A stretch of 64,000 nucleotides of DNA from Saccharina japonica (Eukaryota; Sar; Phaeophyceae; Laminariales; Laminariaceae): assembly GCA_008828725.1 (NCBI GenBank), contig MEHQ01004379.1:62001-126000 (forward strand), given 5' to 3'. Positions 1 to 10,195 of the stretch are shown in pieces. The notes beneath the pieces are model-generated. The model was not told where the DNA came from. It saw only the letters and a program-made list of their open reading frames with translations, and did no database searches. Position numbers and translations under genes: made by a program. Numbering within the stretch: the first letter of the stretch is position 1; each line of letters begins with the position of its first letter.

Positions 1-268
1 TCCATCCCGATTATAAATGCAGACATGATACGGGGGAAGGGAACTGTGGTCCCGTGCTACTGATGTACCCCCGGCCTGCGAGCAGTGCGACTGAAAAAGG
101 TCAAAAACAGCGAAGGGAAAAAGACGAAGACAAAGACAAAGAGACAAGTCAAAAGTACAAGCAAACACTCACAAACAAACAAACAAGCAAACAGTCCAGG
201 ACAGTCAATCCGGCACATATCGCGCCACTCGGTCCGCCATTTCTCGCTTGTTTCCTTCCCTCACCGAT
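1..268 (-). mobile_element. 3'-end remnant of the non-LTR retrotransposon (copy 0)
   Basis: This stretch aligns base for base with the 3' end of copy A at about 1605-1935 (C-terminal coding tail plus 3'UTR). It lacks the roughly 85-bp segment present in copy A at 1783-1867. It stops at about 266-268, where minus-strand satellite begins. The element is therefore cut off at both ends: by the window edge on the left and by a 5' truncation or rearrangement on the right. No domain is encoded in what remains. Confidence 0.8.
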
Positions 269-872
269 GTGGAAACTTCAATAGCAATAGCCACTGCTGA
301 TGAGAAACCGACGGATGGATCCAAGATGAAAACCCAGCTTAAGCTTTTGCGACAAGATTATGCCTGAGTCTATAGGTAGACCGTACTGAGCCCAGGGATC
401 GTTTTTTTTGCCGTAGATCCAGTATCATCATAGGTGAGGGCCCAGTCAGATGCGAGGTGATGGATTTGGGTTCATCAACAAATAGTAGGGTGCCCGTGAT
501 ACCCCTGCACGTGGAAAGGTCCTATATCCGCTGCTGCTGTGAAGCCAAGGGATGGATCCAAGCTGAAGACCCAGCTTCATCCTTTGTAACAATATCATGG
601 TTGTGATCAAAGCTTGTAGGATGACCACGCTGAGCCCAGGGGCAGCTTTGCTACATCTAAATACCATCTAGGTGATGACCAAGTCAAATACGAGGTGGCA
701 ATTTATCAATATTATCATGGTGTCGGTCTGTTATACCCCCTGCACGTGGAAATATCCAATTCCCACTGCTATTGGGAAGCCGAGGGATGTATCCAAGATG
801 GACACTCAGCTTGTCCGTTGTTTGTGGCAATGTTAGGACTAAAGCCTATAGAAAGTCCATACTGAGCCCAGG
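266..872 (-). repeat. Satellite array, inverted block (left edge)
   Basis: About 2.5 monomers of the 245-bp satellite read on the minus strand. This shows in the reverse-complement hallmarks TACCCCTGCACGTGG, GGATGGATCCAAG and TGAGCCCAGGGGCAGC. Orientation flips at about 872, where the - copy ends in CTGAGCCCAGG and the + copy starts at CTCAGTGTG. The arms almost touch and form an imperfect palindrome. Confidence 0.85.
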
Positions 873-1238
873 CTCAGTGTGACCATTCTATAGGCTCCGG
901 CCACAACCTTGTCACACATTATTACGCTGGGTCATGGCCTTCGGTCTATCGCCCGGATTGCCAACAGCTGTTCCAGTGGATATTGGATATTTCGACGTGC
1001 AGGGGTATAACGGGCACAATATTTGCTCTACTCACGCGAGCACCAAGTTCCAACCTTCTGACTGGATCAGCACCTATGAGGATACTTGACGTAGCAAAGC
1101 TGCCCCTGGCCTCATTGTCGACGTCCTGTAAGCCTTGGTCACAGTCTGGTCACAAATGAACACGCTGGGTGCTCATCTTGGATCCATCCCTAGGCTTCCC
1201 AATCGCAGTGAATATTGGATCTTTCCACGTGCAGGGGT
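873..1238 (+). repeat. Satellite array, + strand, left of retrotransposon A
   Basis: About 1.5 satellite monomers in the orientation of the main array, with core blocks near 994 and 1225. The second core breaks off after GCAGGGGTAT, at the 3' end of retrotransposon copy A. Confidence 0.85.
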
Positions 1239-4200
1239 ATGTTGTTGTTGTTGTCTTCATATTAAAAGCCGTGCCGGTCTCTGTATCCAGTACCTCCATC
1301 TGTCCGTACTAATCCAACACTTGACGCGGTTGATTCCCGTGGTCACAGGCTAACTTACCCAAAAAAGGTATACTGAAATAAAAGTGGAACCCGAAGGGTC
1401 CGCAAAGCGATCAAAGTAAGTCAAAAACAGATAGTCTGGAGCCTTCCGCTCCCCTCTACACGCTTTGCGAAGGTAAACATAAAACCGGAAATATCAACAT
1501 CACCAATCGAGGGTATACGCCCCCTGGTTCTATCTTGGTGCCCCTATAATACCGGGGTGTTTCGTGCCGGGTTCACGCCGGTCACGCAAACAAATCGAGT
1601 CCTCCAACCCAATTATAAATGCAGACATGATACGGGGGAAGGGAACTGTGGTCCCGTGCTACTGATGTACCCCCGGCCTGCGAGAAGTGTGACTGAAAAA
1701 GGTCAAAAACAGCGAAGGGAAAAATACGAAGACAAAGACAAAGAGACACGTCAAAAGTACAAACAAACACTCAAACAAACAAGACCACAGATATAGCACA
1801 GACACCTCATCCCGAGGGGGTGGTACAATGGTGCAGCGATGGGGGGAGGGGAAAAAAAGAAACAAATAGTCCAGGAGAGTCAATCCGGCACATATCGCGC
1901 CACTCGGTCCGCCATTTCTCGCTTGCTTTCTTGCCTCGCCGATTCGTCCTTCTTCCGCACCCCTCCCGTCCCGTTGGTTTTTGTCGTCTCTATATTACTG
2001 CCAGGCTCGCTGTCTCGCTTGGTCGCTCGTTTTCGGCTAGCCTGCTCTTCGTCCTTGTGCCAGGAGGCCATAAGCCTCTCAGCTCCTTGCAGCACTCCCT
2101 TATACCACTGCCTTCCTCCCTTCACCTTCGCTGCTTCCGTCCAAATTGAATTTGGGACTCCGAAGACACATCTCTCGTCGTCCGTAGAGCCGTGCGTAGC
2201 CCCGAACGTCTTGAAGTCGCCCTTCCGGCACGTCTGCCAGTTCCGCTCCGGGCACCCCGCGCCCGGGTCCTTCCCCCCCACCAGCTCCCCGAACATCAGT
2301 CGTTCCGGGAGTCGCCCGTCTGGCTGCCTTGCCACGGCCCCCGCGAACAGTAGGCGCCGTTGCCGGACAGTGGCTTCCACGCTCTGGCACCCGACCCTCT
2401 TCAGGGCCTGGGCGTAGGACAGCTGCCGGTAGGTGCCTTGCTTGCGCTGGTACCCAATAACTCGCAGCAGCAGCCGGTGGTGTATCGTCCGCAGCAGTCG
2501 GTAGTGGTCGCGACGTGGGGCCCATGTCATGCAACCGTACAGCAGTGCCTCCATCGCCTCCGCTTGAAGCAGGCGGGCCTTGAGTCGAAACGGTGCTCCC
2601 GGCCTATCGAAGAGCTCCGGGCCATACCTCCTGACGCACGCCGACGCTGCTCTGCTCCTGAAGTTGATCTCCCGGGTGAGGTCGCCATGTTCGTTGACGA
2701 GGCCGCCCAGGTACCGGAACTCGTGGGTTTGGGTGTATTTCTGCCCCGCTGCTTCGATTATCAGCGGCGGCGGGGGCGGTGTTGGCTGCTTCTCCTTTAC
2801 GCGCATCAGGAGAGTCTCCGTCTTCTTCTCCGACACCGTCAGCCCGAACTCCCCAAACACCTGCACGATAATGGTCATCATCCTCGCCAGTCCGTCGGCG
2901 GACCTCGATACAACGCCGGCGTCATCGGCATACAGCATCCCCCACACCGCCCTCCGTACGCGGTCGAGTGGTGTCTCCGTCCCCGCTCCCGTCTCCTCCT
3001 TCAGGAACACTAGGTTCTGCATGATACCATCGTCCTCGCTGAATCGTACGATAACGACCTCTAGGGCCGCGGCGAAGAAAACGTTGAACAGCAGTGGGGA
3101 CAGCACACACCCTTGTCGCAAGCCTTGCGTGACCAAGAACCAGTCCGACAGTTCTCCATCGTCCATGCGCACCCGGGCCCGCATTCCGTCGTGGAATTGG
3201 CGGATGACGGCGACCATCTCCGCAGGAATCCCGGCCCTGGCCAGCACCTTCCATAGCAGCTCTCGGTCCACCGAGTCATAGGCCTTCTGTAGGTCGACGA
3301 AGCACATGTAGAGCGGTATTCTCCTTCTCCGCCCTAGTTCCTGGAGTCGGCGCACGACGAACAGCATGCATACTGTGGATCGACCAGGTCGGAAGCCGCA
3401 CTGTTCCTCCGGAAGGATGTTGTTGGCTTCGCAGAAGGCGCTTAGGCGGTTGGTGATGAGTTTGGCGGGGACTTTGCCTACGTGCGATAGTAGCGAGATC
3501 CCCCTGAAGTTGTTGCAGTTGGACCGGTCGCCCTTCTTGTACAGCACTTTGATGGTTGCATCCTTCCACTCTTGCGGGATCTCTCCTCCGTTCCACACGT
3601 CGACAAGGATGGCATGAAGGCGCTCCAGGACGACGGGTTCGTCGTCATCGATCTTGAGCAACTCGGCAGGGAGGGAGTCATGGCCGGGTGCCTTCCAGTT
3701 CTGCAGGCCTTTCGTTGCCCGTTCCACCTCCTCGAGGTCTGGCGCCGCTCCCAACCGTCGGGTGGCTCGCGTCGCTGGTCGTTGCGTCACTTTTTCGGCG
3801 ATGTCTGGGTTCAGGGTGGGGGACTTGGTGTTGAGGAGGGTGCCGAAGAATCCCGCCCACCGCTGGAGGATGTCTTCCTTGTTCCGGAGCAGCACGCCTT
3901 TCTCGTCCGTGACGAACTGCTGTCCCCCCGCTTGTCTCCCGCTGAGGCCCACTGATCTCTTAAGGTGTTTGTACAGCCCTCTCATGTCGCGGTCCTTGTA
4001 GACCGCTTCGAGCTCCGCCACGTACTTATCGAGGTGGGCATAAATGCCCGTTTCGACTGCTGCGGTCACTCCCTTACATGCTGCTTTGAGGGTCCTCCAT
4101 GTCGCTGTGGTCCAATTGCCCCTCATCGCGCGGCGCGCTTCCCGCCGCTTGGCAAGGGCCTCCTCCAAAGCTGCTCTCGTCGCTGGGGTCTCACACCACT

Positions 4201-5777
4201 CCTGCGTGCGTCGTCTCCGCGGTTCCTCGGGTAGTACTGTCTGCGCCGCGTCGAGGAGGGCATTGGTAAACAACGTCGCCATCCCCGCTGTGGTGGTCGC
4301 TGGCTCACCTGGTTGTTGATCGAGGTTGTGGATGAACCGCTCGCTCACCGCCCGTCGTGCTGTTTCGACCTGCAATTCCTGTCGGCTGAACTGCTGCTGT
4401 TTCGGTTTGGTCCGCACTGCTCGGTTGTGGGCGAGTCTGCCACCGAGGTCGACGGTGGCTACCACCATGTTGTGGTCTGAGTCCGCCTTTACTGGGCGTA
4501 CCGGTTGGGGAACGACGACTACGTTGGACACTCGGCCGCGGTGTGCCTGTCGCGTGAGGATGTAATCGATGCGCCGGCATTCGTCCCCCGATACGCCGTT
4601 GTATGTGTGCCATATCCCACCCTTACGTGTGGGGAAGAAGGTGTTCGTGATTGCTAGTCTGTTGTCCGTTGCGAAGGTCAGCAGTAGCCTGCCATTGTCG
4701 TTCAGCTTATCACGCCCGTGCTCGCCCATGATACGTTCGTCCTCTCCATCCACCCTCTCTCCCGTCCGCGCATTGGCGTCCATCAGTACGTAGACACACT
4801 CCTTGGCAGGGATCCCCCGCACGAGGCTGTCAAGTTTTTCCCAGAACCTATGCTTGCTGTCGGCGGTTGCGACCTCTGTTGGGGCGTACGCAGCTACGAA
4901 GTTGACCGCTCCGCGGTTGCCCGTTATCTCAAACCTCATGGCCATAAGGCGTTCATCGATATATTCGGTGGTGTACGCAGAGTTCCTGCACATTGACTCT
5001 TTAACGGCTATTCCCACACCGTGTGTTCCACCTGTCTCCGTGCCACAGCAGAACACCCGAAACCCTGCTGCTGCGAATTCCGTTCGGCCTGCCCTCCTTG
5101 TCTCCTGTAGCCCTAACACCGAAACGTTTTGTCTCGCTGCCTCGTACAGGATGCTGCAGGCTCTCCCATAGCCGTTAGCCCCTTTTACAGCCAGAGTCCG
5201 CACATTCCAGGTTGCTACCCTAACAAGTGTACTCTGCTGCCTCTCCCGGGCGATGCGTGGTGCCTTCCTAGCCAGCCTACGCTTCGCCCGTCCCCTCCTT
5301 TTCCTCCTTCGTGCCCTTTTTATCTGTTTTTTTTCTGTTGCTTTGCGCACTCTCGGGGTATAGTAAAAAAAGTTAACCCGGTGCGTGTCTGTTGTACCAG
5401 AGATACGCCTCATCCCGGAGCGGCTCGACCCTCCAGCTCTGGATTCTCCTCCTTCCTCTCTCTGGTGCATACCCACACGGTGTGCGGTCACTCCGCCACC
5501 CTCTCCGTGCTCTCTGCTGCTGCATGGCCCCGGTGTCCAAGCCGGGGCGTTAGGGTTTAACCCCATCTGCAGCCACCCGAGCTAGCTGCGTCACGAGTTA
5601 CCCTGATCTCACGATAGCGGTAACTCCCGACTGCCAGACTCAGGATCCCCCTCTGAACGGTGCTAGGGACCATGTATCCGTCTGGGTTGGGTGGTCTTTC
5701 GAGGTTTAAGTCCATCTGCGGACCTCGGCCTACCTCAGCAGGGAGGCAGGCCGGGGGAGCGGTGAAACGAACATAAT
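1239..5777 (-). mobile_element. Non-LTR (LINE-type) retrotransposon, apparently full length, copy A
   Basis: A 4.5-kb element interrupts the satellite. On the minus strand it has about 210 bp of 5'UTR (5567-5777), one 1228-codon open frame, and about 640 bp of 3'UTR (1239-1879). It ends in a short CAA/AAC-repeat tail, seen as TGTTGTTGTTGTTG on the + strand at 1239-1252. Such microsatellite tails are known in several non-LTR clades. There are no LTRs. I could not define a target-site duplication because the flanking satellite is itself variable. The right end resumes satellite at about 5778 (TAATGTCGTTAAAC). Confidence 0.85.
1880..5566 (-). CDS. Non-LTR retrotransposon polyprotein: endonuclease plus reverse transcriptase
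   Basis: An uninterrupted 1228-residue frame. Residues 80-110 are strongly basic (KRARRRKRRGRAKRR) and probably bind nucleic acid. Residues 114-373 form an AP-endonuclease-like (EEP) domain, with ATWNVRT at 118, LQETR at 153, YAPT at 227, LMDANARTG at 261, RIDYIL at 332 and SDHNMV at 363. These match the catalytic blocks of the family that nicks target DNA. Residues 620-900 form the reverse transcriptase, with the fingers and palm blocks FRGISLL (687), FVDLQKAYDSVD (756), [14 protein letters not shown] (814) and the catalytic YADD (879-882). A conserved thumb/C-terminal region follows (LYGCMTW, LLLRVIGY). No cysteine-rich knuckle is obvious. There is no RNase H. All catalytic motifs look intact, so the copy could be young or active. 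The most upstream ATG was used; translation could start further in, before residue 114. Confidence 0.9.
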   Translation of the reverse strand: MGLNPNAPAWTPGPCSSREHGEGGGVTAHRVGMHQREEGGESRAGGSSRSGMRRISGTTDTHRVNFFYYTPRVRKATEKKQIKRARRRKRRGRAKRRLARKAPRIARERQQSTLVRVATWNVRTLAVKGANGYGRACSILYEAARQNVSVLGLQETRRAGRTEFAAAGFRVFCCGTETGGTHGVGIAVKESMCRNSAYTTEYIDERLMAMRFEITGNRGAVNFVAAYAPTEVATADSKHRFWEKLDSLVRGIPAKECVYVLMDANARTGERVDGEDERIMGEHGRDKLNDNGRLLLTFATDNRLAITNTFFPTRKGGIWHTYNGVSGDECRRIDYILTRQAHRGRVSNVVVVPQPVRPVKADSDHNMVVATVDLGGRLAHNRAVRTKPKQQQFSRQELQVETARRAVSERFIHNLDQQPGEPATTTAGMATLFTNALLDAAQTVLPEEPRRRRTQEWCETPATRAALEEALAKRREARRAMRGNWTTATWRTLKAACKGVTAAVETGIYAHLDKYVAELEAVYKDRDMRGLYKHLKRSVGLSGRQAGGQQFVTDEKGVLLRNKEDILQRWAGFFGTLLNTKSPTLNPDIAEKVTQRPATRATRRLGAAPDLEEVERATKGLQNWKAPGHDSLPAELLKIDDDEPVVLERLHAILVDVWNGGEIPQEWKDATIKVLYKKGDRSNCNNFRGISLLSHVGKVPAKLITNRLSAFCEANNILPEEQCGFRPGRSTVCMLFVVRRLQELGRRRRIPLYMCFVDLQKAYDSVDRELLWKVLARAGIPAEMVAVIRQFHDGMRARVRMDDGELSDWFLVTQGLRQGCVLSPLLFNVFFAAALEVVIVRFSEDDGIMQNLVFLKEETGAGTETPLDRVRRAVWGMLYADDAGVVSRSADGLARMMTIIVQVFGEFGLTVSEKKTETLLMRVKEKQPTPPPPPLIIEAAGQKYTQTHEFRYLGGLVNEHGDLTREINFRSRAASACVRRYGPELFDRPGAPFRLKARLLQAEAMEALLYGCMTWAPRRDHYRLLRTIHHRLLLRVIGYQRKQGTYRQLSYAQALKRVGCQSVEATVRQRRLLFAGAVARQPDGRLPERLMFGELVGGKDPGAGCPERNWQTCRKGDFKTFGATHGSTDDERCVFGVPNSIWTEAAKVKGGRQWYKGVLQGAERLMASWHKDEEQASRKRATKRDSEPGSNIETTKTNGTGGVRKKDESARQESKREMADRVARYVPD

Positions 5778-8700
5778 TTTAATGTCGTTAAACCCCGAAC
5801 TAAATCATCGCTTCGTATCTGACTGGACTATCAGATACATATATATATATGATGATACTGGATGTACAGCAGTGAAGCTGCCCCTGGTCTCAGTGCGGCC
5901 ACCCTGTAGGCTTTGGCCACCTTCTTGTTACAAAGGATTGAGCTGGGTTTTCATCTTTGATCCATCCCTCGGCTTCCCAACAGCAGCGGGTATTGGATAT
6001 TCCCACGTGCAGGGGTATAACGGAAACGATACTAATGTTTCTGAAGCGAGCATTAAAGATCCTCACCTGGTATCTGACTGGGTCACCACCTGTACTGATA
6101 CTCGATGTAGCAAAGCTCCCCCTGAGCTCAGTGTGGTGATCCTATCGTACAGGTTTTGACTACAATCTTTTCACAACGGATAACGGTTTACGCTAGGTCT
6201 TCATCTTAGATCCACCCCTCGGCCTCCCACCAGCAGCGAGTATATGACATTTCCACCTGCAGGGGGTCATAACAGTCACGATAGCAATGTTGCCGAACCC
6301 AACACTGACTGGGTGACAACCGATGCTGATAGTGGATGTACTGAAGCAAAGCTGCCCCTGAACTCAGTGTGGTCATGCTGAAGGTTGTGGCAACAATATT
6401 GTCCCATGCGAGCAAGCTGGGTCTTCATGTTGGATGTATGTACTCTACATGGATTCCGAACAGCAGTGGGTATTGGATATTTCTACGTGCAGGGGGTATA
6501 ACGATTTGCTGAAGAGAGCGCTTGACTCTCAAGTTGTATCTGTGTGACTGAAGAATCATCTACGACGATACTGGATGCCGCAAAGCTTCGCATGGGCTCA
6601 GTATGGACATCCTGCAGGCTTTAACCACGACCTCGTCCCAAACGAAACAGCTGGTGTGTTCATGTTGGATGCATCCCTCGGCTCCCCAACAGCAGTGGGG
6701 GGTATGTTGGAGTTTCCCACGTGCAGGGGGTATGACCGTCACCATAAACATCTTGATGAATCACCTCGTATCTTACTTGATCGACACCGAGGATAATACT
6801 GGACGTAGCAAAGCTGCCCCTGGGCTCAGTGTTGACACCCTACAAGCTTTAGTCACATTCACAATACTGTTACAAAGGATGAAGCTGGGTCTTCAGCTTG
6901 GATCCACCCGTTGGCTTCGCAACAGCAGCGGGGATAGGATATTTCCACGTGCAGGGGTATCACGGTCGCCATAGTACAGTATATTATTCATGAACCCAGC
7001 ACCAAATCGTATCTGACTGGGGCATCATCTATAATGATACTGGATCTACAGCATAACAAAGTTGCCCCTGAGTTCTCAGTGCGGTCATCCTGTAGGATTT
7101 AGACATACTCTTATCACAAAAACTTAAAGCTGGGTCTTCTTTTGGGACCCATCCGTCGGCTTCTCCGCAGCAGTGGGGATTGGATCTTTCCACATGCAGG
7201 GGTATAACGGGCACCATCATACGAATGTTTCTGGAGCAAGCATTATTTCTTCATCTTGTGTACAACTGGGTCGTCACCATGAGGATATTCGATGTAGCAC
7301 AGCTGCCCCTGAGCTCAGTGTGGTCGGACTGTAGGCTCTGGCCAAAATCTTGTCACAAAGAATTACGATGAGCATTCATCGTTGATTTATCACTCAGATT
7401 GCCGACGGCAGCAATTGTGGATATTTGATCTTTCAACGCGCAGGGGTATATCGGGCACCGTGAAATTATGTTTCAGCGAACGTTACATCCTCACCTTGTA
7501 TCTGTCTGGGTCATCACGTACAAGGATATCGCATGTAGCACAGCTGCCTCTGAGCCCAGTGTGGGTATCCTATAGGCTTCGGCCACTGGGTTGTGACAAA
7601 GGAATACGACAGGTTGTAATGTTGGATTTACCCCTCAGCTTGCCAGCAGCAGTGGGTGGATATTGCACGCGTGATTGGATCTTTCAACACGCAGAGGTAT
7701 AACGGGCACCGTAAAACTATGTTTGAGCGAGCATTACATCCTCACCTTGTATCTGTCTGGGTCATCACGTACAAGGATATCGCATGTAGCACAGCTGCCT
7801 CTGAGCCCAGTGTCTGCCCCTGAGCCCAGTGTAGTTGTCCTGCAGGCTTTGGCCACTGGGTTGGCACGAAGGACCACGCCGCGCTTTTACTTATCTCTCG
7901 GATTGCGAACAGCAGTAAATATTGGATATTTGTCCTCGTTGTTCCATGTCAAGGGATATAACAGGCACCGAAACAAATAGTGTCGATGAACCCAGCACTA
8001 CGGTACACCCTCACCTTGCATTGACTGGAACATCACCTATGATGATATCGGATGTACTCTAGCAAAGCTGCCCCTGATCTTAGTGTGGTTATCCTGAGGG
8101 TTGTGACTGCAATCTTGTCCCATAAGAACAAGCTGGGCCTGTATGTTGGATGTACTGCTGTACACTGATTCCGAACAGCAGTGAGTGGATGTTGGATCTT
8201 TCTACGTGCAGGGGGGTGTAACGGACACCAAAATATGGTTTGCTGAAGAGAGCGCTAGACCCTCAAGTTGTATCTGTGTGACCGCTAATACCAGATGCAG
8301 CAAAGCTTCCCCTGCATGGGGTCAGTATCGACATTCTGTAGGCGTTCGCCACAAACTTGCCACAAACGAAACAGCTGGTGTGTTCATGTTGGATGCATCC
8401 CTCGGTTTCTCCCAACAGCGGTGGGTATCGGACTTTTCCACGTGCAAGGCGTATTATAACGGGCACCATCATAATAATGTGGACGAATCACCTCGTATCT
8501 GACTCGGTCATCACCAAGGATTACACTGGATGAAGCAAAGCCGCCCCTGGGCTCAGTGTTACCACCTTATAAGCTTTGGTCACAATAATAACAAGTTGTT
8601 ACAAAGGATAAAGCTGGGTCTTCAGCTTGGATCTATCCCTCGGCTTCGCATCAGCAGCGGGTATGGGATGTTTTCACGTGCAGGGGTACCACGGGCACCC

Positions 8701-10195
8701 TACTAGTTTGTTAATGAACCCAGCTCCAAACCATTTCTTCGTACCTGACTGGGCCACCAGCTATGATGATACTTGATCTACAGCATACCGGTAACAGAGC
8801 TGCCCCTGAGCTCACAGTACGATCATCCTGTAGGATTTAGACACAATTATACTTATCATATCACGAACAGGTCTTCCTTTCGGATCCATCCGTCGGCTTC
8901 TCAACATCATTGGATATTGGATCTTTCTACGTGCAGAGGTATAACTGGCACCATCACACGGATGCTTCTGAAGCGAGCATTAGGTCGTCACGTTATGTAT
9001 GGCTGGGTCGTCAGTCGTCAACATGATGATGATATTCGATGTAGCACAGCTCCCCTGAGCTCAGTAGGGTCAGCCTATAGATAGGCTCTGAGCACAATCT
9101 TGTCACAATCGTGGATTTATCCCTCAGATTGCCAACAGCGATGATGGATATTGAACCTTTCAACGCGCAGGGGTATATGTCGGGCACCACGAAATTATGA
9201 ATGAGCGAGTATTACACCCTCACCTTGTACCTGTCTGGGTCACCACGTATACGGATATTACATGTAGCACAGCTGCCCCTGAGCCCAGTGTAGTTATCCT
9301 GTAGGCTTCGGCCACTGGGTTGTCACAAAGAAACACGACGGGTGTTTATCTTGGATTTTCCCCTCAGATTGCCAACAGCAGAACAGCAGTGGTTGATATT
9401 GGATATTTCAACGCGCAGTTGTAAAACGGGCACCATGACATTATGTTCGAGCGAGTATTGTATGCTCACCTTGTACATGTCTGGGCCATCGCGTATAATA
9501 ATATCGCATGTAGCACAGCTGTCCCTGAGCTCAGCGTAGTTATCCCATAGGCTTCGGCCGCTGGGTTGTCACAAAGGACTACGACGGGTTTTAATCTTGA
9601 TGTTATCCCTCAGATTGCCAGCAGCAGTGAGTGGTGGATATTGGATCTTTAAACGTGCAGGGGTATAACGGGCACTGAACAATCATGCTGACGTATTTAT
9701 AATAATTTTATTTAATTATGTTTGAGCGAGGATTACATCCTCACCTTGTATCTGACTTGGTCATCGCGTATAAGGATATCGCATGTAGCACGGCTGCCCC
9801 TGAGCCTAGCGTAGTTGCCGTATAGGCTTCGGCCACTGGCTTGTCACAACGGAATACGCCGGGTTTTAATCGTGGATTTATCTCTCGGATTGCCAACAAC
9901 AGTGGATATTGGATCTTTGTCCTTATCTTCCCATGTGAAGGGGATATAACGGGCACCAAAACAACAAGTGTTGATGAACCCAGCACTACAACAATACATC
10001 GTCACCTTGGATTTGACTGGGACATCACCTATGATGATATTGGACGTACTGTAGCAAAGCTGCTCCTGAACTCAGTTGGGTCATCCTGAAGGTTGTGGCA
10101 ACAATATTGTCCCATAGGAACAAGATGAATACTTTACGTTGGATGTACGTCGTATCACCTTGATTCCAAACAGCAGTGGATATTGAATATTTCTA
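5778..10195 (+). repeat. Satellite array block 1, ~245-bp monomers in higher-order units
   Basis: About 18 monomers in one orientation. Core blocks (CACGTGCAGGGGTATAACGG or variants) fall near 6003, 6255, 6488, 6718, 6942, 7190, 7435, 7687, 7946, 8204, 8440, 8675, 8928, 9163, 9410, 9652 and 9930, a spacing of 224-278 bp. The monomers are distinct subtypes that recur in the same order. For example, the subtype with AACGAAACAGCTGGTGTG occurs near 6640 and again near 8367. The block ends abruptly at 10195 inside a monomer (after ATTTCTAC), where truncated retrotransposon B is joined. Apparent open frames here are chance translations of the repeat. Confidence 0.92.

Noticed and set aside
2100-4600. 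Long secondary frames on both strands within retrotransposon A
   Set aside because: Shadows of the GC-rich 1228-residue coding frame.
6000-6030. CENP-B box in the satellite core (ATAACGGG resembles its right half)
   Set aside because: The required TTCG half-site at the right distance is absent in the monomers inspected.
5782-9100. Many open frames of 60-125 residues with similar products (for example containing HPSASQQQ, STCRGITGT, LPLSSVW) in the satellite
   Set aside because: They recur with the monomer period, exist in several frames and both strands, and simply translate the repeat.
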